Origin: Zygnema cylindricum
Lineage: Eukaryota > Streptophyta > Zygnematophyceae > Zygnematales > Zygnemataceae
Direction of reading: 5' to 3'
DNA: 64,000 nucleotides
Assembly: GCA_037447655.1 (NCBI GenBank)
Contig: JBBHKE010001281.1
Location: 202,039 to 266,038 of the forward strand
The position numbers were made by a program, and so were the translations under genes. Position 1 is the first letter of the stretch; each line of letters starts with the position of its first letter. Under the pieces are notes generated by a model. That model was not told the DNA's origin and made no database searches. It saw only the letters and a program-made list of their open reading frames with translations. Positions 1 to 12,090 of this stretch are shown here, in pieces.

Positions 1-1224
1 TAAAGAAATGAATAAACATAGTTAGCGTTATTAGCTCAAATTTTGGTAATTAACTATTTTCAAAAAAAAAAATCTCTAATTTATCTTTAACTCTAATTTG
101 GGTTTCTTACCGTAATGATTATCCGCATAAAATATCTCTACTGTAAACTAGGTACACGTAGAGAATTTGATAGAACGTACAATTTCAATTCATTATGACG
201 TTTGCACTACGCGGTTTGTGAAAACGCAGTTACATGATAACGGTCTGTATTAAATCATCCTTTGTATTTTTTTAGTTAATATAGTACAATTTTGCACGGG
301 TTAGTCGCCGACCGGATGCCACACTTTTTAAAACGACACTATATTAAAGTTGTCCACGCTTAGGGTGGCGTTCCATCAGACGAAAAATGAGGTGGTTTAC
401 AAAATCCAGATCTATCCGTACTACGCCGTACCTCTTATTTTGGTTAAATACGCGAACAACATTACAGAGAATCTTGCGAATATTCTCCAAAGTTCTAGCA
501 AGTAACAATGACCGTTGGATGTTTTTTTCGCGAAGCATTCGATTCGAAAGTTTATGTAAATGGTGATGTACCTCGAGGAGGTACATCACCATTTACAAAA
601 AAGTTGAGTCGCGACACGTTGGATAATAATGTACATGTCACGACAGCAAACCAACGGAATTCGAAAAAATTCGCACATGATATATGCATTGAAAAATTCA
701 ACGATAATTACAAAGTGATCTCGTAACAAGCTTTCGTCGCGCTATTTTTGTTACCTGCCATTCGTCACACTATTTGTGGAAGCGGTCATTCGTCACGCGA
801 AAAAACAGAAACCCTAAAAATAATGAGGTGTAATCAGACAAGCGTTTGCAAAGAGTACAAAATGCGTGTGGTACGATGCCCTGGTCCGCACGTATATGGT
901 ATGCAAATGACGATTTCGAGTTGAAGTTGGTCGGTGAAAGAAATATCTGACGATTTTCAATATACGATCTTATCATACATGGTACCACTCATATCTGAGC
1001 ACGTGGATTACACACTCTGCGCGAGAGAACAACGTTCAAAGTGTAGCAATCTGTAATGTTGTTCGTACGATTACAGAATTTCTTGATGGAACGCTACCCT
1101 TATTCAAAAAGTATCTTAAATAATGTAAAGATTAATTTAGAATTATGTACTCTATTTAGGGTGATAGAGTCAAAATTTAGGGCGACGGAATTAGCGTACA
1201 TAACGCTAATTACGATTCGCGGTG
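1..1224. mobile_element. TA-flanked MITE (CACCG family), left end outside window
   Basis: The right terminus reads as the inverse of the CACCGCGAATCG...TTAG ends seen on at least nine other elements here, followed by TA. The left terminus lies before position 1, but typical interior sequence (TTAGCGTTATTAGC, then AAATTTTGG) starts at the window edge. A PIF-like MITE (363-1099) is nested inside. No coding capacity is visible. Confidence 0.55.
363..1099. mobile_element. PIF/Harbinger-like MITE, family A
   Basis: Terminal inverted repeats GGGTGGCGTTCCATCA (left) and its near-inverse at the right end are flanked by TTA on both sides (360-362 and 1100-1102). A 3-bp TWA target duplication and GGG termini are typical of PIF/Harbinger elements. 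Near the centre (556-596) is a strong hairpin with arms GTAAATGGTGATGTACCTC. No transposase frame is present, so it would be non-autonomous. Confidence 0.8.
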
Positions 1225-1264
1225 TACTTCAGTTTTGAGAGGTTTTGTTTCAATTTGAGTCTAA

Positions 1265-2562
1265 GGGTGACGTTCCATCAAGCGAAAAGTGACGTAGTTT
1301 ACAGCATAGTTCAAAAGTAGGTGACAGTACACCCATACAATATGCCTATTGTACGTAAATTTTACAATACTACCTTAAGACCCATATTGTATTGGCCGCA
1401 AAATGAAATAAAATAGTAACACGGTTGAGTTGCACATGGTTTGATAGAGAATTAAACGTCATGTCTAAATTAAAAAAAAAAAAAACGGACAAAAAAATCA
1501 TTTTTTGTGAGTTTTGAGCGACTTTTTATTTAAACCGTCAGATTTGGACGATATGACGGTCGTTGATGAAAGTAACGATCTAAGAAGATCACATGAAAAG
1601 CCCATAACACAACTTACGACAGGACTATCGTCAGATTCGTCCGCGGGTTTTTTTTTTCCCAGTTTTTTTTCCCGCGCAATGTCATCCTACGCCGTGTCAG
1701 TTTGCTGAAAAAAATCGTTTGGCAGCGTGCGCTGTACAATGAGCATACGTCAAATTCGTACGCTCGTACAGAGGTGTGCACAGCACACACACATACAGTA
1801 TGCCTACGTTGCGTGAGTTTTGTGCCAAGCTTTGTGCGCCTACCAAAGGCCTACCATAAAAACGCCTACTTTTGAACTACGGTTTACAGAAATCCGCGAC
1901 TCTCCGTACCAAATCGTACCGTCTATTCTGTTTTTATACGAAAAACAACATTACAGAAAATCTTGCCGATACTCTCCGAAGGTCTTGGAGATAATAATGG
2001 CCGTCGGATGTTCATCTGCGAGGAGTTCGCTTCATTTTTCTCTATAGCGAGGTGGGTTGGCAGTTACAGAAAAAAAAATAGTGACACGGTGAACGATTAA
2101 GCTACGTGTCATGATGGAAAACCAACGAAAAATATTAAGATTTGCACATGACACGCGCGTTCCAAAATACAACCAAAAATAAAAACGAAATTTCGTAACA
2201 TTCCTTCGTCACGTTATTTTGAGTAACCTTTGTTCGTCACACTATTTTTCTCTCAAAGGACTTTCGTTATGTTCGAAAAAAGAAACCCTAAAAAATGAGG
2301 TGGCGTACAACTGATGTCTACAAAAAGTATAAAAGTTTTGTCGTATGATTACTTCGTACGCAGGTACATGGTACGCAAGTGAAGATTTGTAATTAAGTTT
2401 GTCGGTGCTAAAAATCTGAAAGATATTCAATATCTGATCGTAGCTTGCCAGTCAATTTAGAACAAGTGGTTTACAGATTCTACGTGATGGAACATCGACT
2501 CAATCGACCCGGTCTGTAGAGTTGGCCGTACGATTACAGAAACGTATGATGGAACTTCACCC
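1265..2562. mobile_element. PIF/Harbinger-like MITE, family A, with nested MITE
   Basis: The left end GGGTGACGTTCCATCA and the inverse right end (TGATGGAACTTCACCC) are flanked by TAA (1262-1264 and 2563-2565). It is longer than its relatives because another MITE (1305-1881) is inserted near its left end. Confidence 0.75.
1305..1881. mobile_element. hAT-type MITE, family C (CATAGTTCAAAAGTAGG ends)
   Basis: Terminal repeat CATAGTTCAAAAGTAGG at the left and its inverse (one mismatch) at the right are bracketed by an exact 8-bp duplication GTTTACAG (1297-1304 and 1882-1889), the hAT hallmark. Two related copies are at 17831-18286 and 42173-42483. The interior holds only short chance frames. Confidence 0.8.
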
Positions 2563-2574
2563 TAAGTTCAATGT

Positions 2575-2935
2575 AACGGTTCACGACTAAATTTCAATTT
2601 TGCGGCAAAGTTAAAATCCAACATGTGCTCTCACCGTGGAGCTCACGTAAAGACAGGAAGTGACTGTGCGCAACACTTTTATTTACATGTGGTTGCTGCA
2701 GTTTTGTTACCGTAAACCTTGGCCGGCCGTGTGAATTGCTGATTCAATTATGTCGGTCGACGTTCGCAAGCATGGCAAAATTTTAAGCGGTTGAAACAAT
2801 ATTTTGAAAGTCAAACTGTCAAAGCTGTCCAACCAATTGACCGTCAAATTTTGACTCAGCGGTACTTTCCTTGTACCAATGTGTACTTCAAGCGTACAAT
2901 CTTTCACAAATTGACTTAAGTGACTGTGCGTAACC
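2575..2935. mobile_element. Diverged half of a MULE-like terminal repeat
   Basis: This stretch resembles the right-hand long terminal inverted repeat of the elements at 14765-16299 and 30468-32470: shared blocks include the ATTTACATGTGGTTGCTGCAG region, GGCCGGCCGTG, GGTCGACGTTCGCAAGC and a region rich in GTAC-containing words. The terminal GGGAATTGC end is not clear, so this is an old, partial copy. Confidence 0.5.
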
Positions 2936-3235
2936 AAAACAGTCACTCCCATGATCGATTCCCTTTTTAAATATATGGAAATATTCCGTACACATTCGAT
3001 TCGTTCATCAGTGTCCAGTTTTGTCGTCACTCGTCGGAATGCGGACCTACAGAGAGATCCGTTGTCAGCCTTTTTTTTTGTCCGTACTCGTAGGTCTTTC
3101 CGTCGCTTTTCGAAAGATTCGAATTATAAATTTGTCTCATCCTAATTTAACTGTCCAGCAGTCACATAGAACTTCTTAATGACCATAAATCGTCCTTCTA
3201 CACCAATTCTCGTCTTTCCGCCCCGTCTCGAAGCC

Positions 3236-3505
3236 GGATCTTTCTTGCTCCTCTCCTCTCTCTCTCTCTCCCTCTCGCTATCCCCTTCCCGTTTCCACCT
3301 CAAAAAATTTCCCTCCCTCCCTCTCTCTCTCGCTCTCTTCCTTCCTTTACCTCCCGAGTTCTTTCCCATTTTTTCCCCTCTCTCATACATTTTCCTCTCT
3401 CTCTCTCTCTATTCATTTCTCACCCATTTCCCTTCCTCCCTTTGTCTCTCTCTCTCTCTCTCTATCCCTTTTGCTCCTCTTTCCAACTCTCCTCCTTCTT
3501 TCTCA
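3236..3505 (+). repeat. Imperfect CT/pyrimidine tract upstream of the 3.6-kb gene
   Basis: Long runs of CTCTCT with CCCTCC interruptions on the + strand. It lies 130-400 bp upstream of the chosen start codon at 3636 and may be part of a promoter or 5' leader. Frames read through it encode only Ser/Leu/Pro-rich peptide. Confidence 0.7.
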
Positions 3506-3635
3506 TGGCGGATTCCACGTCAGCATTTTTTTATTCCAAATATTATGGAGAATCAGTACATTTCGATTTTTCTTGCCACCTGTCATTCCAGGCTGCTTCA
3601 TTTCCCAGCCTTTCCCGGAAACTTCCCAGCAACTA

Positions 3636-5950
3636 ATGGACAGAAAACGACAAAAAACCCAACACAGTCCGTCCAATCAGGAGCCCGCAAACGAATCTTC
3701 TGAATCCAGTCTTCCAGAAGACGACAATTTTTTTTCGTTCGGAGAAATTTATGGCGGGGGATTTCATGGCGAACCTTCCATTCCGTACGGTGCATCCTTA
3801 GATTCCGTACATCCACCTGTCCTTCCGGATACGAACATGGAAGATGCCACGTGGCATCATTCTATTGACTTTTTTGAAAGCTCAGGGAGGAGAGGAGATG
3901 AGCCCGAAGAAGATTTTTTTACCCCATTTCTTGATTTTTTAGAAGATCCAAATCCCACTTTAGAATCAGGATTTGGGTTACATTTTGGAGATTTAGGAGA
4001 GGAAAAAAATTTAGAAAATGAGACACAAATTTTGGGTTCAGAAACTGAGGTTTTAGAGGTACTACAAGAACCTTCCGGGGAAGCTTCCTTAGTTTCTCCT
4101 CCTCCTCTTTCCGAGAAGCTTCCTTCCCACCCACCTCTGAAGCGTGTGACAAAAGCAGCTGATTTGCTGGGTCCCGAGGCCATTTCTATGGACCTTTCTT
4201 CACTAAAAGGTATCAGGAGAAGGAGAGGAGAGGATAGAAAAGGGGAAGAAAGGAGAGAAAATGAGAAGCGAAGGGAGGAGAGAAGAGGGGAGGCGAGGAG
4301 AGGGGGGGAGAGAAGGGAGGAGGAGAGGAGAGGGGACGAGAGGAGAGGGGAGGAGAGGAGGGGGGAGGAGAGGAGGGGGGAGGAGAGGAGACGGAAAAAG
4401 AGCAGCGGGGAGGAGAGGAAAGAGGAGGAAAGGAGAGGAGAGGAGTGGAGAGGGGAAAGGTGGAGAAGGGAGAGGGAACAGGAGTGGAGGGAGGGAGGAA
4501 TGGGGAGGGCAAGAGTGGGGAGGGGAAGAGTGGAGAGGGGAGAGGGAAGAGGAGAGGAAAGGCGAAGAGAGGAGAGCGAAAGAGAGGAAAGGAGAGAAAC
4601 GGAGAGGAGAGGAAAGAAAAGAAGATGAGTGGAAAAGGGAGGAGAGGACAGGATTGGAATTAGGTTCTGCATTTGGAACTGAACGGGGAAATGAAGCTGT
4701 AACTGAAACTAAAAGTGGACATAAAACAGAAGCAGGAACTGGGAGTGGGAGTAGGAGAGGGAGAGGTGGAGAGAGTGGGAGTGGAACAGGATGGGAAATG
4801 GAAAGAGAAACGGAAACTGGAACTGGGAGTAGACATGGAACAGGGATCGGAACTGAAGCCGGAATAATAGGTAGAATTGAAACTGGAACTGAAACAGAAA
4901 GACGGCATAGAACAAGTAGTAGAATGGAGGCAATGAGTGGAAGTTGGAGTAGGAGTGGAATTGGATTTGATTATGGATATGGAGCAGGAATGGGAGTAGG
5001 TTTGGGAGTGGAAATGGGAGGAATGGGAGTAGAAGTAGGAACAGGAATAGGAACGGGAATTGGCGGGGCCGGAACTGACACGGAACCCTCAGTTACAGGA
5101 ATTAGAGTGGAAATTGGATCTAGGAGAAGTGGTGAAATTGGACAAGGAAAAGAAACTGGAACTGAAACTGGGACTGGAGCTCCCCATAGAATTGGAATTG
5201 CAAATAAAACTGAAACTGGAACTGGAAATAGAATAGGGCCTGGAGCTGGATTTTCAGTTGGAGCTGACATTAGAACAAGAACAGGAACGAGAACTGGAAC
5301 GGAAATAAGTTCCGAATCGGAGTTAAAAACTGGAATAGAAATGGGAATGGGAAAATGGAAAATGGAACCTGGAACCGGAAGTAGAATTATTACCACAAAT
5401 AGTCCTGATTTTGAACCGGGTGTAGAAACTAAAATGGAAACGAAAACAGAAACGGGTACAGAAACGGGACAGGAAACAGGAGCGGACAAGGGAAAAGAGA
5501 CGGGAATACAAACAGAAACGGGAATAGAAACAGAAACGGGAGTAGGAACCAGAACCGGAATATTTGTCCATAGAACAGGTACTATGACAGAAAGTGAAAG
5601 AGGAGTAGGAGAAGGAGTAGAAAGAGAAACCAGATATGAAATGGGAGTTGTAACTGAAACTGTGCTCGGAATAGAAACTGAAACCGAAACCGGAAGAACT
5701 GGACATGGAATTGGAACAGGAAGTAGTGTGGATAGCACAAGGGAAAGGTTTCGGGGGGAATTTTCTATTTTCCGTTGTGTGGAAAAAAGGGGTTCTGGAG
5801 AGGAGGAAGGAAAATCAGCCATGGAGGAGAGAGAGATGTCACGGAAAGAGGTAGGAGTAGTAAGAGAAAGGAAAAAAGAGGAAGGAAGAGAGGGAGTAAT
5901 TTTTCCAGCAACGACACCTGGCATGCTATCAGAATTGGGGTGGTTTTCAG
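3636..5950 (+). CDS. Unrecognised acidic protein gene, exons 1-2 (3' end unresolved)
   Basis: I do not recognise this protein. Exon 1 (3636-4209) begins MDRKRQKTQHS, a possible basic nuclear signal, then runs into an acidic, Phe-rich segment (DNFFSFGEIYGGGFHGEP, DFFTPFLDFLEDPNP) reminiscent of a transcriptional activation region, and ends near KAADLLGPEAISMDLSSLK. The start at 3636 is preferred because the upstream in-frame peptide comes from the CT-rich leader. The donor AAAAG/GTATC is at 4210. An acceptor with a fair pyrimidine stretch (TTTTTCCAG) gives exon 2 (5909-5950) in matching phase, encoding ATTPGMLSELGWFS, with donor CAG/GTGGGA. A possible terminal exon follows TTTCTTACAG near 7320 (VAFSLVDIL then stop). 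The intron is almost entirely purine-rich repeat. Exon 1 looks genuinely coding; the rest is inference. Confidence 0.5.
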
Positions 5951-6945
5951 GTGGGAGGAGGAGGAGGGAGGAGGATGTGGGGGAAGAGAAAAAGAGGACA
6001 GAATGGAGGAGGGAGAAGAATGTGGGGGAAAAGAGAGAGTGGACAGAGTGGAGATCAGCTGTTGTGATGAGACAGGAGATGAGAGAGTCACCAGGTAGAG
6101 AGGGAACTTCAAGGGGAGGAGAGGAACAGGAAGTGCCATCTCACATAGGCGATAATCCCAGGAGTGTGCTAGCTGGCAGGGATGGGAACGAGAGTGAGGG
6201 GGAGGGGGACGGGCCGGGGGAAGAGGGAGAGGGGAAGGTGGAGAGGGAGGGGGAAGGAGAGGGAGCGGGGGGGAGGAAAAGAGAGGGCGAGGAAGGGGCA
6301 GAGGTAGAGCGTGACATGGAAGGGATGCCATATTTAAGGAGTGGGGGAGAGAGAGAGATGGAAGTGGGGAAGAAGAAGGTGATGGAAAAGATGGAGGAAA
6401 AGCAGGAGGACAAGGTGAGGGTAGAGGGGGGGCAAGAGCAAACTGGAAAGGAAGAGAGGGAGGAGAAGGAGAAGAAAGAGACAAATGAGATGAAAAAAGA
6501 CAGAGGGAACTTGGCGAAGGATAAGGGAAACGAGAGGGAGAAGGTGACCGAAAAATTAAAAGGGAAAGTGGGGGATGAGGAGGAGGAGAAGAAGGAAAAG
6601 TTGGGGATTGAGCAAGACGAGCAGAAGTTCGCGGTGAAGGTGGAGGGGGCGAAGGGGAAGGAGAAGGAGGAGGAGAAGGAGAATAAAACCGAGAAGGAAA
6701 GGGTGAAGGAGAAAAGAAAGGGGAAGGAGAAGGTTGAGGACGATGAGGAGAAGTATGGAAAAGACGAGAATGAAAAGGAGAAGGAGAACAAAAGGGAGAA
6801 GGAAAAATGGAAGATAAAGGAGGAGAGGCAAAGAATGGAGGACGAGCAGGAAGAGGGGAAAGAAAAGGAGGTGGAGGACGAGGAGAACGAATCCGAGAAG
6901 GAGAAAGAGAAAGGGGAGTGGAAGGAAAGGGATCGAGGACAAGCT
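4210..6945 (+). repeat. Giant purine-rich low-complexity tract with a hexameric section
   Basis: About 2.7 kb with almost no pyrimidines on the + strand except A-T interruptions. 4210-4640 is GGAGAGG-type; about 4660-5720 is a degenerate 6-bp array (GGAACT, GAAACT, GGAATA types); 5750-6945 is GGAGAAG-type. Stop codons need T, so long frames stay open on both strands (967 codons on +, 317 on -), coding Gly-Thr-Glu or Pro-Val repeats. I read it as intronic repeat, not as protein sequence. Confidence 0.75.
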
Positions 6946-7042
6946 AAGAGTGTCGAGGTGCCACATGGCACCACATCCATTGGACAGCTGGCCGTCCCAC
7001 AGAAGACGAAACCTCGGGAAGGAATGGCTTTGAGAGATGCAA
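6946..7042 (+). other. Non-repetitive island, possible exon
   Basis: Between the purine tract and a CT tract (7043-7160) lies about 100 bp of complex sequence open in the frame SVEVPHGTTSIGQLAV...MALRDAR, ending GATGCAAG/GTTAGC, a fair donor. No good acceptor is visible upstream because the flank is purine-only. It could be an exon of the 3636 gene or simply unrelated unique sequence. Confidence 0.25.
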
Positions 7043-7776
7043 GGTTAGCCCTCTCTCTCTCCCTCTCTCTCTTTCTCTCTTCCTCTCTCTCTCCCCTCTC
7101 TCCCCTCTTTTTCTCCCTATCCCTCTCACCCTGTCTTCACCTCTCCTCCCCCTTCGAGAGATAGAGCAAAAGGATTTCATTTTATTTTTCTCTATGGTGA
7201 CTCTGCTCACCACTCGTGAACTTTGGCTCTTCACGAACAAATAGTTGTGAATCAACTCTCAAAAATAGAATGATAAATTGACTTTTTTTCCATTATAGTG
7301 ATTGGCCTTTTAGTTTCTTACAGTGGCATTCTCGCTTGTTGACATCTTGTAGCCTTCTGAATCTGCCACGTGTCATCAAAGACGAAATATTTGTTCCTCG
7401 TCTAGCGGATTCGAAACAACATTTTTTTTTGCAAATGTTAACTTGTCGGGGTTCACCGATTGATTAGCCAATTCTATTTCATGAATTTGTGGACATTGTT
7501 TACGTGTTTTTCGCAAGTAGTTAGATCTTAATGATCCTCTATATGCAAATTTAGACGGCCACGAGATTCTCTTATCATCTTTACGCCATGTGGTTAACTA
7601 CCAACAATATAGACAACAAAAAGTACCTTTTCTTATGGCATTGTAAACAGGAATCCGAAACCTTGGCGTGGGTCCAATTTTTTGTACTTTCATTAATTCT
7701 TTGAAAGTTGTTTATATTGGCGGGGTCGATTTGGTTTCTAACCTAATTTTTTTGTTGTATTTTCGATCAAATCCAG

Positions 7777-7919
7777 ACTCTAATATTGGAAAAATTCCAT
7801 TTTCTCAAGTTACCAGAAATAGATCCAACACCTCCACTTCATGCTCCAACCCAAACATTTTTGGTTCCTTCCCCGGTTTTTGTTTTTTTCAATCATTTTA
7901 TTTTCCCTGAAAGCCTTAG
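7777..7919 (+). other. Candidate exon, unrecognised
   Basis: A fair acceptor (AAATCCAG) is followed by an open frame reading LEKFHFLKLPEIDPTPPLH, with a possible donor CCTTAG/GTTTTG. No family is recognised and no neighbouring exon is firmly linked, so this is weak. Confidence 0.2.
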
Positions 7920-8137
7920 GTTTTGAAAGTTTTCATCAAGATCATTTGTATGACAATTCAAATATCAGGGATGTCTTTTTCCTAAAATTATCAAAACAGG
8001 TTGACTAAAGGGATTTTGTGATTCTTATTCCACCCTTCCAGGTTTGATTTAGGCTTTTGTAAACAATATATGATTTATATGAGCATTATATAATTGTCAA
8101 AACCTTTAAGAGTGCTAACCAAGATGACGTACAAGTG

Positions 8138-8228
8138 ATATACATATACATATGTATATACATATATATATAAATAAACATATATAATAAACATATATAT
8201 ATAAAAATACATGTACACACACACACAT
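8138..8228. repeat. TA/CATA/CA microsatellite
   Basis: Mixed ATATACAT, TATATA and ACACACAC runs over about 90 bp. Simple repeat with no other function visible. Confidence 0.8.
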
Positions 8229-8328
8229 CCACATGCATTACACAAAGAAAGAGGAGGAGGAGGAGGATATAACTATATATGTTTATTTATTTATTATTTA
8301 TTTGTATTTTATTTTTTTGTCTTACCAG

Positions 8329-8572
8329 TAACATACCCATCACCACCTCTCAGTTCACCACGGAAAGCCGCTGCATTGGAACCACCACTCCGTGCACCCC
8401 TATTGAAATTACCTCCTCCACAACCTTCTTCACCCCTTCTTCCACCTTGTTCACCTCCTCTCCCTCCACCATTCTTTCGTACATCAACTTCACCCCCTCC
8501 TCCTGCAACCCATGTTCCACCATGTTCACCATCCCTCTAACCTTCATTAAACCCTCAACCACTTTTCGGAAG
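8329..8572 (+). other. Candidate exon with good splice signals, strand uncertain
   Basis: A pyrimidine-rich acceptor (TTTTTTTGTCTTACCAG) and a donor CGGAAG/GTAAAAG bracket 244 bp open in two + frames (one Thr/Ser-rich, one Pro-rich). The same DNA read on - is open as a heptad-like, Val/Glu-rich peptide (GVKLMYERMVEGEEVNKVEE). The splice signals favour + and the peptide character favours -. Not recognised. Confidence 0.25.
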
Positions 8573-11110
8573 GTAAAAGCTCAAACATCAGGTCTTGAAA
8601 TCATTGTCCCAAGGTCATCCACAGTAATAAAAGGGAAAATCCTTAAAAACATAGTACAAATATAGTGTACTGTTCTTTTCATTAAATACCCATAATCATT
8701 AAACTTCGGAAATCTCAAAATACCGTTGACAACCATATTTATTGTATTTTTATTGAAATGTAGTTTCCTGTGTTTAAAAAAAAAAATGATACTTGTGTGA
8801 AAAATCAAGTTTCTGGCCCATAGAAAAAACCGACACTTGCTTCAATATGCCTTGTTGTATAGGTACAGTATTTATGTACTATGATTCTACCATATTGAGC
8901 AAGAAACATGCCTTGGCGATTTTCGCGAATAGAACTGACAAACTCACCTCAATATAATCCAAAAAAAAATGTTTCTTCATCATTTAAGGGAATCCGGCGT
9001 AAATTGAGGTTTTTTCATTCAATGAACGCATCATGTTATAAATGCTCTCTATTAATTTATGTTGAGAAAAGAAGCCTCAAACATTCAAGTTTCGGTTTGC
9101 AGGAAATGGAGAAAAATCATAACTCTTGATGACTTGGGTCCGAAGTAAAATTCGGTGTCAGTGGAGATCATAGTTCGTAGAATGATGTGAACTGGTTAAT
9201 CCAACAAAGTCCTTGTTTTGTTTGTGGTCTAAAACATGGGACTAAAACTAACCAATTTTGTTTTTTACTATTAAAAGTCGTTAGGTGTTTGGGCTAATTG
9301 GGTTATGTTTTCCTGTGGCAATTTTGGTCATCGATAAAAATCATGTTGTTAGCCACAATATTTTGGTGTTTGGGCTAATTGGATTATGTTTTCCTGTGGC
9401 AATTTTGGTCATCGATATAAATCAACCTAATAGCCACGTTGTTTGTTTACAGTTAGAAACAGTTTGTTGTTTGATTTGGTTTGGGTTATGACCTTTTGTT
9501 AGTAGCCACGGATTTTTTTTACGGTTGGAATTTGGGCTAATTTAAGTTAATGCTGGGTTATGTTTTGTTTGGCATTGTCGGTTATATTTTATCTCACCAC
9601 AAAATCACTCACAATCTCCACCCATGCTAATGGGTGTTTGGTTTGGTGGTATATGAATGGCAGAATTTCGAAAATCTAATTAATTGAAAAATTGTTACTA
9701 AGTGGTTCGTATGAATTGGGTAATGTCTTCTTTTGCAATGTCGGTTGTGTTTTATGTTCATCACAAAAAAATGTGTAGTGGGTAGTTAGTTTGATTGTAT
9801 ATTACTATTATAAAAATTGAAATTCGTTGGGTTAAGAAAGCTTTGTTGAGCGGCATTTGTCACATTACTCTGGAAGTAGTTATTGTTGCAATTTCAATTG
9901 AATTGTAAAAGCAAGCTTTTTTGAAAACCAATCTTTTAGATTAGTTTGTTTCTTGTTTATACTATGATAGAATCATTATCGTTTGTTTGTGGTTGTACTT
10001 TCGTGTGTTTAAGATTTTAGTTTTTTCTTGGGAATTGTCATTCTATGTTGCGACATCACCCTATTGTTTTTAGCAAGTTGTGGGTCCACAAACATAATTA
10101 TTAGAGATGATGGAGCAGATTTTTTAGTGCATTGGTTGGTTATCAGAGTATATCTCGTTGGTAGGAGGTTATCTAATGTAGTGGACGAGGAGGAATCACA
10201 AGCTTCAAAAAAACAATCCATTGGAGGAGGAACTTAAGGATTTAAATATATGGAGAGATTTTAATTGATGTCAACGTATGTGTAGGCATGGTTTACCACT
10301 CAAAGTTGGGATATTTGAGACCATCTTTAACTGACGCCTAGCAATTTTTGGACATTTTCCTTTAAAAATAAAGCGCGAAATCGAGTTTCGGTTAACTTTT
10401 ATTTTCGTAAGCGCGTATCGGGTAATAAAATTTAGGAGCGTGTCATAACTCGGTCGGGTATCGGGTGTTCAGATTTTGAAAAAAAACAAGTTGTCGGTTT
10501 TGGGTATCTAAAATTTACCTCAGCCTAAAATATCAGTAAAGAAATCCGTGCAGTCCACATATCGGCGGTTCTACTGGAACTGGAAGTACGAAGAAAACCG
10601 GGACTCTTGCCGGTTTCAAAAATGGAAAACCGTCGGTTCGGGTTCGTTACGCACCACTTGAAAAGCACAACAAAATTGTCGGGATTGTACAATATTGTAT
10701 ATATTTTCTTTTGAAACTTTTGACTTCGGGAGATTTCCTGCCCGTAACTGTCGGCCGCACCACCATTTGGTCTAGTGGGGCGACTTTATTAAAAAGCGCG
10801 ATGGTAAACCATTTGAGTCCATAGGAACAAAATGAAGTAGCATTTCTAAAACTGAAAGAACCACATGAGAAGGGAATAAACAAAAAGGAAAATCAAGGCA
10901 AAACCGACGAAAATACGAAAGGATGGCAAGGAAATCGAAAATACCCAAAAAAGCAAAACCCAGCAAGATCTCGGTTCATATAAGGCTGCGACAGGGTAAC
11001 ACTGAGCATATCGCTAAGCCATCTTTACGAATTGATCCGATATCGAGTTATTGAGCATATTGCCAATTGTCGATTGTCGGGAAATGCCCGCCTTATCTGC
11101 TTCAATACAG
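8573..11110. other. Gene-free stretch
   Basis: I see no convincing gene. It contains a near-perfect direct duplication of about 57 bp (GGTGTTTGGGCTAATTGG... at 9282 and again at 9361), GTTTGGG-rich AT sequence around 9200-10000, a block at 10320-10530 related to the hAT-like interior at 12470-12640 (both contain TAACTCGGTCGG-like and CAGATTTTGAAAAAA words), and a LINE 3' fragment. Confidence 0.5.
10746..10970 (-). mobile_element. LINE 3'-end fragment
   Basis: On + it reads ATTAAAAAGCGCGATGGTAAACC then words similar to the 3' end of the retrotransposon at 35050-36565 and the fragment at 39632-40073. Read on -, it encodes a peptide like LKWFTIALFNKV where the others have LRWFTIVLFNLS. It is heavily 5' truncated and old. 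Confidence 0.5.
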
Positions 11111-12090
11111 TACACCGTGAATCGCTATTAGCATTCATGACGCTATTTGCGGTCCCCTTTTCTTTTACCGAAATTCTCAAATAGAATTATTTATTCTATT
11201 TTGGAAAACCATAAATTCCTAATTAGGGTGGCGTTCCATCAGAAAATTCTGTAATCGTACGGCCAACATTACAGGATGCTACATTTTGAACGATGTTCTA
11301 TTTCACAGAGTTTGTAATCCACATGGTAAAAACTGAATGGTACCACGTAAGATAAGATTGTATATTTAAAATCCTCAAAGATTTTTCTCACCGACCAACT
11401 TCAAACTTGAAAAGTTGAAGTCGTCATTTCCGTACCATGTACGTGTGGACCAGGTCATCGTACGACATAATTGTTGTACTCTTTGCAGACTCCTTGCCAG
11501 ATGGATTTTGAGCTTTCTGCTTTTTCGCGTGACAAATGAGCGCTGCCACAGATAGTGTGACGAATGGGCGCTAACAAAAATAGCGTGACGAAAGCTTTTT
11601 ACGAGATTACTTTTGAGATTTCGGTTAGAATTTTTGAATGGATGCATCATGTACAAAAATTTTCGATTTCCGTTGGTTGCCGTCTAGACACGTATGGTCA
11701 TTATCCAGCGTGTCGCGGCTCAATTTTTTCTGTAAATGGTGATGTACCTCCTCGAGGTACATCACGAGGTACATCACCATTTACATAAACTTTCGAACAT
11801 AGATGTCCTACGTAGTGTTGGGTAGAGGACAGAGGTCGCAAACGGTCAACTGAAACCGTGACCGACCGTTAACCGACCGCCCGCGCCGGATCCGGAACGG
11901 ATTCGGTTGCCAAATTTTGGGGGTTGGGCGGTTACGGTCGGTTGATTCACCAGGAAAAAAAAAACGGTCGGTTACAGTCGGTAAACCAAAAAGCCAAAAA
12001 AAAATGAAAATTTTGTACTGTCCCTATAATCCAACAACATTCTTGTACTTTGTACTCTTTGGCATCGTGGAAGTACGTGACATCATGATT

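Noticed and set aside
4971-5924. 317-codon Pro-Val-rich open frame on -
   Set aside because: Exact antisense of the hexameric purine section; same explanation.
4261-7164. 967-codon open frame on +
   Set aside because: Composition is purine-repeat translation (Arg-Glu-Gly then Gly-Thr-Glu). Several other frames are also open. Explained by absence of stop codons in purine-only DNA.
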